A stretch of DNA of 64,000 bases from positions 28,137 to 92,136 of the forward strand of contig JBKPNV010000044.1 in the NCBI GenBank assembly GCA_046732795.1, read 5' to 3'. Numbering within the stretch: the first letter of the stretch is position 1; each line of letters opens with the position of its first letter. Made by a program: the position numbers and the translations under genes. The notes beneath the pieces are model-generated. The model had not been told where the DNA came from. It saw only the letters and a program-made list of their open reading frames with translations, and ran no database searches. The DNA is from Gp6-AA40 sp046732795. Lineage in GTDB: Bacteria > Acidobacteriota > Vicinamibacteria > Vicinamibacterales > UBA2999. This document shows, piece by piece, positions 34,270 to 42,293 of the stretch.

Positions 34270-35394
34270 TCAGGATTCGGCGGCAGACCAGGCCTCAGCC
34301 AGGTCTTCCCCGACTGCCAGGTGATTGAGGATGAAATCCGCGCTTCGAAAGGCGCCCCGCAACAACTCCGCGTCCAGGACTCGCGTCGCGTCACGGCACT
34401 GCCGGGCTGACTCGATGCGCACAACCGCAAGCGCGGCTTCGAGGCCACGAACGATGGTCATCACACCGCGCCCCTGATAGGCGGTCCATGACGCAAACGC
34501 CTTGGCCGCGATATACCGATTAAGAGGAACATCGAATGTCGGCCAGACAGGACTCACGAGATCCGCGAATGCCACATCGAGACCGGATTCGTCGGGCGAC
34601 GGACGCAGGTCGTCTGGCACTGCTCGCATGATGCCCTCGTACAACGTGAAACTGTCGTCGAGCGTGCCCGTCGCCCGCGTCCGTTCCGAGCGGACCGGCA
34701 GACCTCGAACCGCGTCGACCAGCGTGATTTCTCCGGGTTTCCACTGACGCAGTAATTGGGCGTCGCGCACCAGAGTCGCCAGTACTGACTCCGGGCTGTT
34801 TCCGACCTCTGCGCATCGACGGACCATGTGAAATTCCCAGGCCGAGTATCCAGCCAGATCCATGAGCATCGTGGGCGACAGGAGCGGAGGCAGATCCTCG
34901 CCGGTGACGGTCAATCCTTCGTAGTCAGCAGGCGGGAACGCGTGTGGTCCCGAGACGATGGCGAGAGCGCAATCGTCGCGAAACAGCATCGACGCCGCGG
35001 TCGGACAAAAGTGGGACAACGTGACGAACGTGCCGCGCCGGTCCCGAACGGCCAGCCGAGGAAAGTGCCGACACGTCGCCGGCAAAGCTGCTTCGCCCAT
35101 GTCGCGGTGGACGATGCACAACTTCGTATCACGCTCGAGGAAGACACACTCGCCTGCATCGGTTCGCTCGAACATCGCCGCCACATCGTCGGGAAGGTCT
35201 GCGTCAACGATAAAGGGATCGAGATGCCGGGCAGCGGCTTGCGGTCGGAGCACCCCCCTTTGAACGGCCTCCTGCAGCGTTCGGTAAACCGGTAATTCCA
35301 CTGGTACGTCCCAGTCGGCCGAGCAACACGCGCCCGAGTGCCGGCACCGGTAATCTGCATGAATTGACAACGCGAAGACATCGGGCGAACTCAT
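34270..35394 (-). CDS. YkgJ-type cysteine-cluster protein
   Basis: The 374-residue protein starts with a cysteine cluster of the YkgJ/FliB kind: YRCRHSGACCSADWDVP near residue 15, then GECVFLERDTKLCIVH and LPATCRHFPRLAVRD. This makes a CxxxxxxCC...C...C...C pattern expected to hold zinc or an Fe-S centre. The remaining ~230 residues are helical without recognisable motif. Related proteins include the flagellin lysine methylase FliB, but no flagellar gene is near, and function here is unknown. It is leftward, with a divergent desaturase gene 114 bases away. The intergenic stretch shows no obvious operator. Confidence 0.7.
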   Translation of the reverse strand: MSSPDVFALSIHADYRCRHSGACCSADWDVPVELPVYRTLQEAVQRGVLRPQAAARHLDPFIVDADLPDDVAAMFERTDAGECVFLERDTKLCIVHRDMGEAALPATCRHFPRLAVRDRRGTFVTLSHFCPTAASMLFRDDCALAIVSGPHAFPPADYEGLTVTGEDLPPLLSPTMLMDLAGYSAWEFHMVRRCAEVGNSPESVLATLVRDAQLLRQWKPGEITLVDAVRGLPVRSERTRATGTLDDSFTLYEGIMRAVPDDLRPSPDESGLDVAFADLVSPVWPTFDVPLNRYIAAKAFASWTAYQGRGVMTIVRGLEAALAVVRIESARQCRDATRVLDAELLRGAFRSADFILNHLAVGEDLAEAWSAAES

Positions 35395-35508
35395 TGAACC
35401 CCTAGTAGTTGGTGTTGCGTACAGAAGTATTACAGTGCGCCGGCTGCAGGGCTGCTATGGTGTGTTCGTTCCTTTGTCGAAAACACTTTCTGGAGGATAC
35501 CTGCGTTA

Positions 35509-36390
35509 ATGGCGACACCGATGCTCTTGTACGGCCGGAAACATCAGACCGGCCTGAACTGGATAACCGCAATAGCCATGACCGGGTTCCACATCGGCGC
35601 CGTGGCGGCTCTCTTCTACATCGACACGGGCGCCATGCTCGCCGCACTGATTCTGTACTACGGCGGCGGAATGCTCGGCATCGGCATGGGATATCACCGA
35701 CTGCTGACCCATCGCGGCTATAAGACGACGAAGTGGGTCGAGTACTTCCTCACCTTCTGCGGAACGCTGGCGCTTGAAGGTGGGCCCATCTTCTGGGTAG
35801 CCACTCACCGCATCCATCATCAAAAATCGGATCAGGACGGCGACCCGCATACGCCTCGCGAAGGTACGTGGTGGGCGCACATGGGCTGGATCCTCTTTGG
35901 CGAAGGATTGCACCACGATGCCTCCGTCCTGGCCCGCTATGTCCCGGACCTGAGCCGCGACCGGTTCCATGTGTGGCTTTCCAGCTGGCACTGGGTCAGC
36001 AACGTGGTGGTCGGCCTTGGTCTGCTCGCGTTTGGCGGGCTTCCGTACGTGCTGTGGGGCATCTTCTTCCGGACGACTTTCGGTCTCCACGCGACGTGGC
36101 TAGTCAACTCTGCCACGCACAAATGGGGTACTCGCCGGTTCAAGACACGAGACGATTCGACGAACAACTGGTGGGTCGCACTCCTGACGTTCGGCGAAGG
36201 CTGGCACAACAATCATCATGCGCATCCGACTAGCGCCCGCCACGGCCTGGCCTGGTATGAACTCGATCAGAACTGGATCGGGATTCGGACGCTACAGCTG
36301 CTTGGCCTCGCCTGGGACGTCAAACTCGCGAAAATCAAGCAACCCCTGGCCGAAGACGTGGTCATTCCGGCAGACGAAGCTGTCGCCTAG
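35509..36390 (+). CDS. membrane fatty-acid desaturase (delta-9 type)
   Basis: This 293-residue integral membrane di-iron enzyme introduces a cis double bond into acyl chains. The three histidine boxes are present in order: HRLLTH at 63-68, HRIHH at 100-104 and HNNHH near residue 231. Four hydrophobic segments surround them as in acyl-CoA/acyl-lipid delta-9 desaturases. A GGAGG site lies twelve bases ahead of the ATG. It is followed by a strong GC hairpin. The adjacent two-component pair might regulate membrane fluidity, but this is only a positional guess; the hairpin suggests separate transcripts. Confidence 0.92.
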   Translation: MATPMLLYGRKHQTGLNWITAIAMTGFHIGAVAALFYIDTGAMLAALILYYGGGMLGIGMGYHRLLTHRGYKTTKWVEYFLTFCGTLALEGGPIFWVATHRIHHQKSDQDGDPHTPREGTWWAHMGWILFGEGLHHDASVLARYVPDLSRDRFHVWLSSWHWVSNVVVGLGLLAFGGLPYVLWGIFFRTTFGLHATWLVNSATHKWGTRRFKTRDDSTNNWWVALLTFGEGWHNNHHAHPTSARHGLAWYELDQNWIGIRTLQLLGLAWDVKLAKIKQPLAEDVVIPADEAVA

Positions 36391-36414
36391 CAGCGCAACG
36401 GCGTACCTTCCGTA

Positions 36415-36439
36415 GCGCGGGGTGCTTCGGCCCCCGCGC
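36415..36439. terminator. GC-rich hairpin after the desaturase gene
   Basis: GCGCGGGG (36415-36422) and CCCCGCGC (36432-36439) pair perfectly over a nine-base loop containing CTTCGG. The loop and stem resemble the smaller hairpin at 29677-29694. No T-tract follows, so it is a candidate terminator or a member of a dispersed hairpin family. Confidence 0.5.
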
Positions 36440-36453
36440 CAGATTCAGCCTGC

Positions 36454-36481
36454 ACCTCTGCATTCTGAATTCTGCATTGCT
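36454..36481. repeat. heptamer tandem repeat (CATTCTG-like)
   Basis: Units ACCTCTG, CATTCTG, AATTCTG and CATTGCT follow each other with a strict seven-base period. They end eleven bases before the histidine kinase start codon, so the repeat occupies the position of its leader or promoter. Confidence 0.65.
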
Positions 36482-36492
36482 AAAATCACCCG

Positions 36493-37392
36493 GTGACTCG
36501 ACGCCAGAAGGCGATCGCCTTCTTTGTCGTCCTCTGCGTGCTGCTGGTGATCGCGGCGCTGCTGCTCAACATCAGCTGGGTGATCACCAATACCGGCCGG
36601 ATTACGCCGATCATCTTCGGGGTCGTCCTCTTTGGCCTGATCATCGCGGGCCTCATCGTTTACACCGTATTCCTCGTCCTGGAAATCAAACGCAACGAGG
36701 AACACGACAGCTTCATCAACGCCGTGACGCACGAGCTCAAGACCCCCATCGCGTCGATTCGCCTGTATCTCGAGACCCTCCAGTCGCGCGACGTCAGCGA
36801 ACAGAGACGGCGGGAGTTCTACGACATCATGCTGGCGGATGCGGAACGTCTTCATCGCACCGTCGACCAAGTACTCAAAGCTGGCGTCGTCCGCGAGCGC
36901 CCGAGGGCCGTGATCCGCGGACCGGTGGATGTCGGTGCGCTGACCGGCGAGTGCGTCGGCCTAGCGATCGTCCGACATCACCTCAATTCGGGAGCCATCG
37001 CGCTCGACGCGCCGCGCGACCGTGCGTTGGTCGTCAGCGGCGATGCCGAGGAACTGCGGACAGTCGTCAGCAATCTCCTCGACAACGCCGTGAAATATTC
37101 GGGCAACAGCGTGCAGGTCACTGTGTCTGTGGCCGCCCCCGCACCCGACACGGTGTGGATCCGTGTACAGGATCGCGGCATCGGCATTCCGAAGAAGCAG
37201 CTGAAGAGAATCTTCAACCGCTTTTATCGCGTGCAGGCGCGTGGGCTTCGCAACATCAAGGGCACGGGCCTCGGCTTGTACATCGTCCGCTCCATCGCCC
37301 GCGCCCATGGCGGTCGTGTGTTCGTGCAGAGCGAAGGCGAGGGACGCGGCGCCACGTTCACGCTGGAGCTTCCGCGCCTGATCACTCAGTAG
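36493..37392 (+). CDS. sensor histidine kinase with almost no periplasmic domain
   Basis: The 299-residue kinase begins with two membrane helices (about 7-29 and 38-63) joined by only about eight residues. There is no HAMP or PAS domain. The phosphoacceptor is H80 in FINAVTHELKTPIASIR. The ATPase half shows the N-box LLDNAVKYS, the G1 box VQDRGIGIPKKQ and GTGLGLYIVRSIARAHGG. The short loop is the pattern of intramembrane-sensing kinases, which detect membrane state or a partner protein. GTG 36493 is the start. The response regulator follows 36 bases later, so kinase first, regulator second. Confidence 0.9.
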   Translation: MTRRQKAIAFFVVLCVLLVIAALLLNISWVITNTGRITPIIFGVVLFGLIIAGLIVYTVFLVLEIKRNEEHDSFINAVTHELKTPIASIRLYLETLQSRDVSEQRRREFYDIMLADAERLHRTVDQVLKAGVVRERPRAVIRGPVDVGALTGECVGLAIVRHHLNSGAIALDAPRDRALVVSGDAEELRTVVSNLLDNAVKYSGNSVQVTVSVAAPAPDTVWIRVQDRGIGIPKKQLKRIFNRFYRVQARGLRNIKGTGLGLYIVRSIARAHGGRVFVQSEGEGRGATFTLELPRLITQ

Positions 37393-37428
37393 CGCCCGCA
37401 GAGCGCACGCTTCACGTGCGCGGAGAGC

Positions 37429-38157
37429 ATGTTGACGCGCATTCTGATCGTCGAGGACGAGCAACATATTGCTGATGGCCTTCGCTTCAATCTCGAAGCG
37501 GAGGGCTACGAGGCCGTCGTTGCGCGCGACGGCGAGCAGGCCCTCGAGCTGCTGCTGAAAGAGCGGCACGCATTCGAAGTCGTCGTTCTCGACGTCATGC
37601 TTCCGGGTAAGGATGGGTTCACCGTGGCCACGGAGCTGCGCGCGGCCGGTCAGTTCGTGCCGATCCTCATGCTCACGGCTCGCGGCCGCGCCGAGGATGT
37701 CCTGCGCGGATTCGAATCGGGAGCCGACGACTATCTGCCCAAGCCTTTCGAGCTGGCGATTCTCATGGCGCGGCTCAAGGGGCTGCAGCGGCGACGGCGA
37801 TGGAACGAGCGTGATGTAGAGGCGCCAGGGACCACGCAAGAGACGTATTCATTCGAGGGGCGCACACTCGACTTCAGCGCCATGGAGGTCCGGGCGCACG
37901 GGACGTCATACCGACTGACGCAAATGGAGTGCGACCTTCTCCGCTACCTCGTGCGGAACGCGGGCCGAGCCATCCCTCGCGGCACGCTGCTCGAGGAAGT
38001 GTGGGGGCTGCACGAGAGCACCGACACTCGCGCCATCGACAACTTCATCGTGCGGCTGCGGCGGTATCTCGAGGATCGGCCCGCCTCTCCCAAAATCCTG
38101 GTGACGGTGCGAGGCGTGGGCTACAAGTTCGTCGCGCCAGAATCCGTGAAGCCATAG
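37429..38157 (+). CDS. OmpR/PhoB-family response regulator
   Basis: This 242-residue regulator has a receiver domain with acidic pocket ED at 9-10, phosphoacceptor D55 in VVLDVMLPG, and K105 in DDYLPKPFE. A winged-helix output domain follows, with the recognition helix in ESTDTRAIDNFIVRLRRYLE and wing end VRGVGYKF. It pairs with the kinase immediately upstream. Its stop codon TAG is the first three bases of a family-2 hairpin repeat (TAGTGTCCGGC), so the repeat may have redefined the C-terminus. Confidence 0.93.
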   Translation: MLTRILIVEDEQHIADGLRFNLEAEGYEAVVARDGEQALELLLKERHAFEVVVLDVMLPGKDGFTVATELRAAGQFVPILMLTARGRAEDVLRGFESGADDYLPKPFELAILMARLKGLQRRRRWNERDVEAPGTTQETYSFEGRTLDFSAMEVRAHGTSYRLTQMECDLLRYLVRNAGRAIPRGTLLEEVWGLHESTDTRAIDNFIVRLRRYLEDRPASPKILVTVRGVGYKFVAPESVKP

Positions 38158-38221
38158 TGTCCGGCTTCTCAACCACCATGAAGTAGTGTCCGGCCTTTAG
38201 CCGGACCTTTGGTTAGCCGGA
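38155..38221. repeat. hairpin repeat, family 2, between convergent genes
   Basis: A partial unit TAGTGTCCGGCTTCTC begins at 38155 and a complete one at 38184, with the hairpin GTCCGGC (38188-38194), loop CTTTA and GCCGGAC (38200-38206). A half copy TTAGCCGGACT follows. The TAG at 38155 stops the response regulator, and the TTA at 38213 is the complement of the TAA that stops the radical SAM gene, so the repeat supplies both stops. Confidence 0.8.
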
Positions 38222-39238
38222 CTCCTGCGGCGCAACGCGATCGATATGACCAATCGCCAGCGACGCGTCGATCAGATGCCGTGCCCGCAGACCGAGGGCG
38301 ATCGGCTTCTCGCGCAGCCAGTGCAGTCCCGCGCTCACCGCGCAGCCGCACTGCGAGCAATCAGGATTCCCTCCGAAGAAACACGGCTGGACTCGTGTCT
38401 TGAGGTCTGCTGAGTAGTTCACTGACACGCGCGAGAAGGTGCATTCCTCCGGGCTCGCGGGAGGATTGGCAAACGCTTCCGTCGCGCCGTGCGGGAGGAC
38501 CAGCGTCGGATACTTGTCCTTCAAGCCCGGCAGCTCCGTGAAGAGCCGTTCGCGCGACGCGCGTGTCAGCCGTTCAGCGCTGACCTCGCCCTTCTGCGGC
38601 GTGTAAAGACTCAGCCAGATGCGCCCGATCTCCGGACGAGCGGTCCAGAAGGCAAGATACTCATCCAGATATCCTGGCCGCTGCAGCATCTGGTTTGTGA
38701 TTACCCAGCTCACATCGGCTTCGCGGCCTTTGAGATTTTCGAGAATGCGTCGATAGGTCGCCGGCGTTCTGCGGGCGTCGTGCTCGGGCTGCAGTCCGTC
38801 GATCGAGACGGCCACCCGGACTCTGGGGATGGCATTCCAGTCACGTGGAAACGGGATCACGGCACTCGTAACGACAAGGGAGTACGCGCCCATGGCGCTC
38901 ACCGCCGGAAGGATTCGACTGAGCTCTCGATGGCGGACGAGCGGTTCGCCACCGACAAACGACACCTGCACGGGCCGGTGAGAGCGAATCAACGCGAGCA
39001 CGCGGTCGACGAGCGGATCGCCGTGCAGATCGTGGACCTGCCTGAGTGTGATGCCTCCTCCAAGGTGCATCGGCTCATAGGCGTAGCAGCCGGGACAATG
39101 CAGCGGGCATTCACGCGTGATTTCAATCGACAGCAGCGGACTGTGGCCGAGCAGCATCCGGCCCCAGGCGTTGAAGAGCGTCTTCAGTTCAACTGGTTGA
39201 CGCGGCTTGCGGTGAACGAGGGATGAGTCGCTGGACAT
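38213..39238 (-). CDS. radical SAM protein with C-terminal cysteine cluster
   Basis: The 341-residue enzyme has the radical-SAM 4Fe-4S motif CPLHCPGC (C44, C48, C51). It is followed by the SAM-binding VSFVGGEPLVRH and the strand AVSIDGLQ. The C-terminal part has more cysteines: PEECTFSR and then PCFFGGNPDCSQCGC, which could bind an auxiliary cluster as in SPASM-like enzymes. The N-terminal phrase SIEITRECPLHCPGCYAYEP resembles the HpnH/MoaA-like group. No precursor peptide or pathway partner is adjacent, so the substrate is unknown. It is divergent from the TIGR00300 gene (111 bases between). The final QESG and stop are encoded by the family-2 repeat. Confidence 0.8.
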   Translation of the reverse strand: MSSDSSLVHRKPRQPVELKTLFNAWGRMLLGHSPLLSIEITRECPLHCPGCYAYEPMHLGGGITLRQVHDLHGDPLVDRVLALIRSHRPVQVSFVGGEPLVRHRELSRILPAVSAMGAYSLVVTSAVIPFPRDWNAIPRVRVAVSIDGLQPEHDARRTPATYRRILENLKGREADVSWVITNQMLQRPGYLDEYLAFWTARPEIGRIWLSLYTPQKGEVSAERLTRASRERLFTELPGLKDKYPTLVLPHGATEAFANPPASPEECTFSRVSVNYSADLKTRVQPCFFGGNPDCSQCGCAVSAGLHWLREKPIALGLRARHLIDASLAIGHIDRVAPQESG

Positions 39239-39349
39239 AACAACGCCGAAAGCAGAGAGACAACATCAGAATACCGTCCGATGCGCCGACCCTGTCCACC
39301 ATAGCGCAAAGCGCGAAGATGGAAGCTGAACAACCAGTAGAATTACGCG

Positions 39350-40561
39350 ATGTCAGTGACAGACACGATCGAGGCAGAAGGCCATCTGATCGACTCCGGT
39401 CTCCTGTCCGCCATTTTCGACAAGATCATCGAGGTCAAAGGGTCGTACGAAATCCTTTCGTTCGACATCGGCAAGACAAATGACGATGTCTCGCGCATTC
39501 AGATGCGCGTCACCGTCGCCGACGACACGACGCTCGACGACCTCTTCCAGCAGCTCACGGGCTTTGGCGCGCATGCCGTGCGCGAGGCGAACGCCGTCTT
39601 GAAGCCGGCGGAAAAAGATCGCTGCGTCCCGGACGATTTCTACTCGACGACGAATCACCGCACACACGTGCGACTGGAGGGGCGCTGGGTCGAGGTCGAG
39701 AAGCAGCGCATGGACGCCGTCATCGTCGTTGACGGCGCCACGGCCGCCTGCCGCAAGCTCCGCGATGTGAAGGCGGGTGAACGTGTCGTCTGCGGACACG
39801 TCGGTATTCGCGTCACGCCGGAGTTCAAAGAGCGCGACCGCCTCGGCTTCGCTTTCATGAGCAACGACGTCTCCTCGGAGCGACGTGTGGAAGGCAGTGT
39901 GTCGCGCATCGCGCAGATGATGCGCGACGTGAGAAGCAGCGGCGGGCGCATCGCCGTCGTTGCCGGTCCGGTGGTCGTGCATACGGGCGGCGTCGAGCAC
40001 TTCTCGGCGCTGATCCGGCAGGGCTACGTGAACGTCGTGTTGGCGGGCAATGCGCTGGCGGTGCACGACATCGAGTACGCGTTGTCCGGCACCTCGCTCG
40101 GCATCGACCTCGTGGCAGGCGCGCCGGTCGAGCAGGGACACCGCAATCATATGGCGGCGATCAACACGATCAACCGTGCGGGCAGCATTCGCGCCGCGGT
40201 CGCGCAAGGCGTGTTGAAGTCAGGCGTGATGTACGAATGCGTTACGCATGGCGTCGATTTCGTGCTGGCCGGCAGTATCCGCGACGACGGCCCGTTGCCC
40301 GAGACCGTCATGGACCTGATCGAGGCGCAGGAGCGCTATGCGGCGGTGCTCTCGAACAATGTGCAGATGGTACTCATGCTGTCGTCGATGCTGCACAGTA
40401 TCGGCGTCGGCAATATGCTGCCGTCATGGGTGCGGGTGGTGTGCGTCGACATCAACCCCGCCGTCGTGACCAAGCTGAGCGATCGCGGTTCGCAGCAGAC
40501 CGTCGGCGTCGTTACGGACGTCGGATTGTTCCTGCATCGCCTGGCCGAAGCGCTGCGTTGA
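39350..40561 (+). CDS. TIGR00300-family protein, probable ornithine cyclodeaminase
   Basis: The 403-residue protein belongs to the TIGR00300 (LOR/SDH-like) family. Its N-terminal part has EAEGHLIDSGLLSAIFDKII and FYSTTNHRTHVRLEGRWVEV. Its NAD-binding half has VVAGPVVVHTGGVEHFSALI, VNVVLAGNALAVHDIE, HRNHMAAINTINRAGSI and a terminal VVCVDINPAVVTKLSDRGS. The archaeal member and the C-terminal domain of the cyanobacterial arginine dihydrolase (ArgZ/AgrE) convert ornithine to proline plus ammonia, so that reaction is the best guess. The N-terminal arginine-dihydrolase domain is absent. It is convergent with a MocR regulator, separated by a family-1 repeat. Confidence 0.8.
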   Translation: MSVTDTIEAEGHLIDSGLLSAIFDKIIEVKGSYEILSFDIGKTNDDVSRIQMRVTVADDTTLDDLFQQLTGFGAHAVREANAVLKPAEKDRCVPDDFYSTTNHRTHVRLEGRWVEVEKQRMDAVIVVDGATAACRKLRDVKAGERVVCGHVGIRVTPEFKERDRLGFAFMSNDVSSERRVEGSVSRIAQMMRDVRSSGGRIAVVAGPVVVHTGGVEHFSALIRQGYVNVVLAGNALAVHDIEYALSGTSLGIDLVAGAPVEQGHRNHMAAINTINRAGSIRAAVAQGVLKSGVMYECVTHGVDFVLAGSIRDDGPLPETVMDLIEAQERYAAVLSNNVQMVLMLSSMLHSIGVGNMLPSWVRVVCVDINPAVVTKLSDRGSQQTVGVVTDVGLFLHRLAEALR

Positions 40562-40562
40562 C

Positions 40563-40612
40563 GACACCCGGTGTGATTATCGCAGGCGGCACTGAAAATC
40601 ACACCCGGTGTC
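40563..40612. repeat. inverted repeat, family 1, copy B, between convergent genes
   Basis: GACACCCGGTGTGATT (40563-40578) and AATCACACCCGGTGTC (40597-40612) pair over 15 of 16 positions, with a central C-C mismatch. The 18-base spacer differs from the 60-base spacer of copy A in argB. It fills the gap between the TIGR00300 and MocR stops and would serve as a two-way terminator. Confidence 0.85.
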
Positions 40613-41971
40613 TTACACGACTGCGCGCGCGGTCGGCGCGCGATCCTGCAGACACTCACTCACACGCGCCAGCGCCTGTTCGAGGCTCGCGCGCGTTCGC
40701 GGCGTCCCCACGCACAGACGCACGGCCTTGGGTTCCTCGGTGCCAACCGCGAACTCCGACGAGGCGTTCACCGCGACGCCGCGCGTCCGCGCCTGAGCGA
40801 CGAATCCCTCAGACGACCATCGCGTCGGCAGACTGAGCCAGATGTGCGGGCTGGACGGGTGCGTCTGAAAACGCTGCCCATTCAACAATCGCGTCGCGAT
40901 CACCTGACGCGCCGCTCCTTCATGACGTTTCCAATCCGCAATGCGCGCCGCCGTCCCATCCTCGATCCACCCACTCAACAGATCGGCGCCGATCGACGAT
41001 GTCGTGATCATCGTTGCCCACACCGCGTCGACAATCTTCTCGAGGATGCCTGGCGGCGCGACCGCGCAGCCGAGTCGCATTCCCGGGAACAGGCTCTTCG
41101 ACAGACTCGTGACGAACACTGTGCGATGAGGAATCAGTCGAGCAAGTGGCCAGCGTTCCGGCGACAGGAAGCCGTAGGTGTCATCTTCGATCACTGTCAA
41201 GCGGTACTTTTCGGCGATTGCCGCAATCTGACGCCGCCGCTTCTCGGACATCACCGCTGACGTCGGATTCTGAAGACGCGGCATGCAGTACAGGACACTG
41301 GTGCGAGAGGTCCGGCACGCGGCCTCGAGCGCCTCCGGCTTGAGGCCCTCGCCGTCCATCCCGACACCGCGCATCTTGAAATGCATCTGCTGCGACAGCA
41401 GCCGTATACCCGAATACGTCAGATCCTCGACGAGCAACGTATCGCCCGGCTTGAGGAGGGCGGACATGGTGGTGGCCAGACCATGCTGAGCACCGGCCGT
41501 GAGCACGATGTGATCGGGATCGACCGCAAGCCCGAGGTACGTCAACCAGGCGGCCATCGCCTGCCGGTGGCGCACGTGCCCCCGCTTGGGCGCATAGCCG
41601 AGCAACTGCGTCCACGGCAGGACCCGCCTCCGCATCAGATGCACTTCGAGGTTCGCCACCTCTCGGTCCGGCATCAGCACGTTGACGCTGAGATCGAGCA
41701 ACCCGTTGTTGTCGTTCTCCTCGGCCTCGCGCCCCCGGATGAATGTTCCGCGGCCGACGTGCCCCGACGTCAGCCCGCGGCGCGCCGCCTCGGTGTACGC
41801 GCGTGTCACCGTCGTGACCGTCACCCCGAGGTGGTCGGCGAGGTCGCGATGCGGCGGCAACCGGGTACCGGGTCGAAGCGTCCCCTGCTCGACGTCGGCA
41901 TCGATTGCGTCCGCGATCGCCCGATAGACGGGCCCCTTACGCCCTTCCAGATTCGGCAGCCACATTGTCAT
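40613..41971 (-). CDS. MocR-type GntR regulator / aminotransferase
   Basis: This 452-residue regulator fuses a GntR winged helix (LPPHRDLADHLGVTVTTVTRAYTEA, about residues 40-75) to an aminotransferase class-I fold that senses PLP. Key residues include the LTAGAQHGLATTMSALL helix, the segment VIEDDTYGFL and the PLP lysine in SLSKSLFPGMRLG. I start it at ATG 41971 (MTMWLPNLEG); the frame is open further upstream, but those residues are cysteine- and arginine-rich and unlike the family. MocR proteins often control amino-acid or vitamin B6 genes. Here the candidate target is itself, through the inverted repeat just upstream. Confidence 0.88.
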   Translation of the reverse strand: MTMWLPNLEGRKGPVYRAIADAIDADVEQGTLRPGTRLPPHRDLADHLGVTVTTVTRAYTEAARRGLTSGHVGRGTFIRGREAEENDNNGLLDLSVNVLMPDREVANLEVHLMRRRVLPWTQLLGYAPKRGHVRHRQAMAAWLTYLGLAVDPDHIVLTAGAQHGLATTMSALLKPGDTLLVEDLTYSGIRLLSQQMHFKMRGVGMDGEGLKPEALEAACRTSRTSVLYCMPRLQNPTSAVMSEKRRRQIAAIAEKYRLTVIEDDTYGFLSPERWPLARLIPHRTVFVTSLSKSLFPGMRLGCAVAPPGILEKIVDAVWATMITTSSIGADLLSGWIEDGTAARIADWKRHEGAARQVIATRLLNGQRFQTHPSSPHIWLSLPTRWSSEGFVAQARTRGVAVNASSEFAVGTEEPKAVRLCVGTPRTRASLEQALARVSECLQDRAPTARAVV

Positions 41972-41985
41972 GCCGCAATATAAGC

Positions 41986-42003
41986 ATTGTCCGCACAGAC
42001 AAT
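41986..42003. promoter_or_regulatory. probable MocR operator
   Basis: ATTGTC (41986-41991) and GACAAT (41998-42003) are an inverted repeat 15 bases upstream of the MocR start. A further GGACAAT-like half-site lies near 42021-42028, and GGACAT between them. Repeated half-sites ahead of the start fit MocR autoregulation. Confidence 0.5.
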
Positions 42004-42028
42004 CCACATGTCCTACAGGCAATTGTCC

Positions 42029-42293
42029 TAGTTCATGCCGCCGGGCAATTCCGCCCACCTTTGCACCCACCGCCGCGAAACGTTGGGACGCCTCGCGTCG
42101 TCTTAATAGCCAGCGAGGCGCTGCATCCGACCGCCTCACTGGCCGCTGCATCTTTTGGCCCCGCTTCGCGGGCACGCCGTCTTGATCGCGGAAGGCGTGA
42201 CTTGTTTGTCAGCGATCCAGCCGGTCAGGCCGGCTGGGAGAGGAAATCACGAATCGAACCGGAAACCAGCCGATTTGGTATCCTGAGACCGTC
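42029..42293. other. intergenic region between MocR and htpX
   Basis: No supported gene is visible. The stretch should contain the divergent promoters of the MocR gene and htpX. I found no clean -35/-10 pair, no T-tract hairpin and no repeat of the families seen elsewhere. Confidence 0.5.

Noticed and set aside
41972..42175. N-terminal extension of the MocR protein
   Set aside because: The added residues are basic and cysteine-rich, unlike the family. The inverted repeat at 41986-42003 suits a regulatory region.
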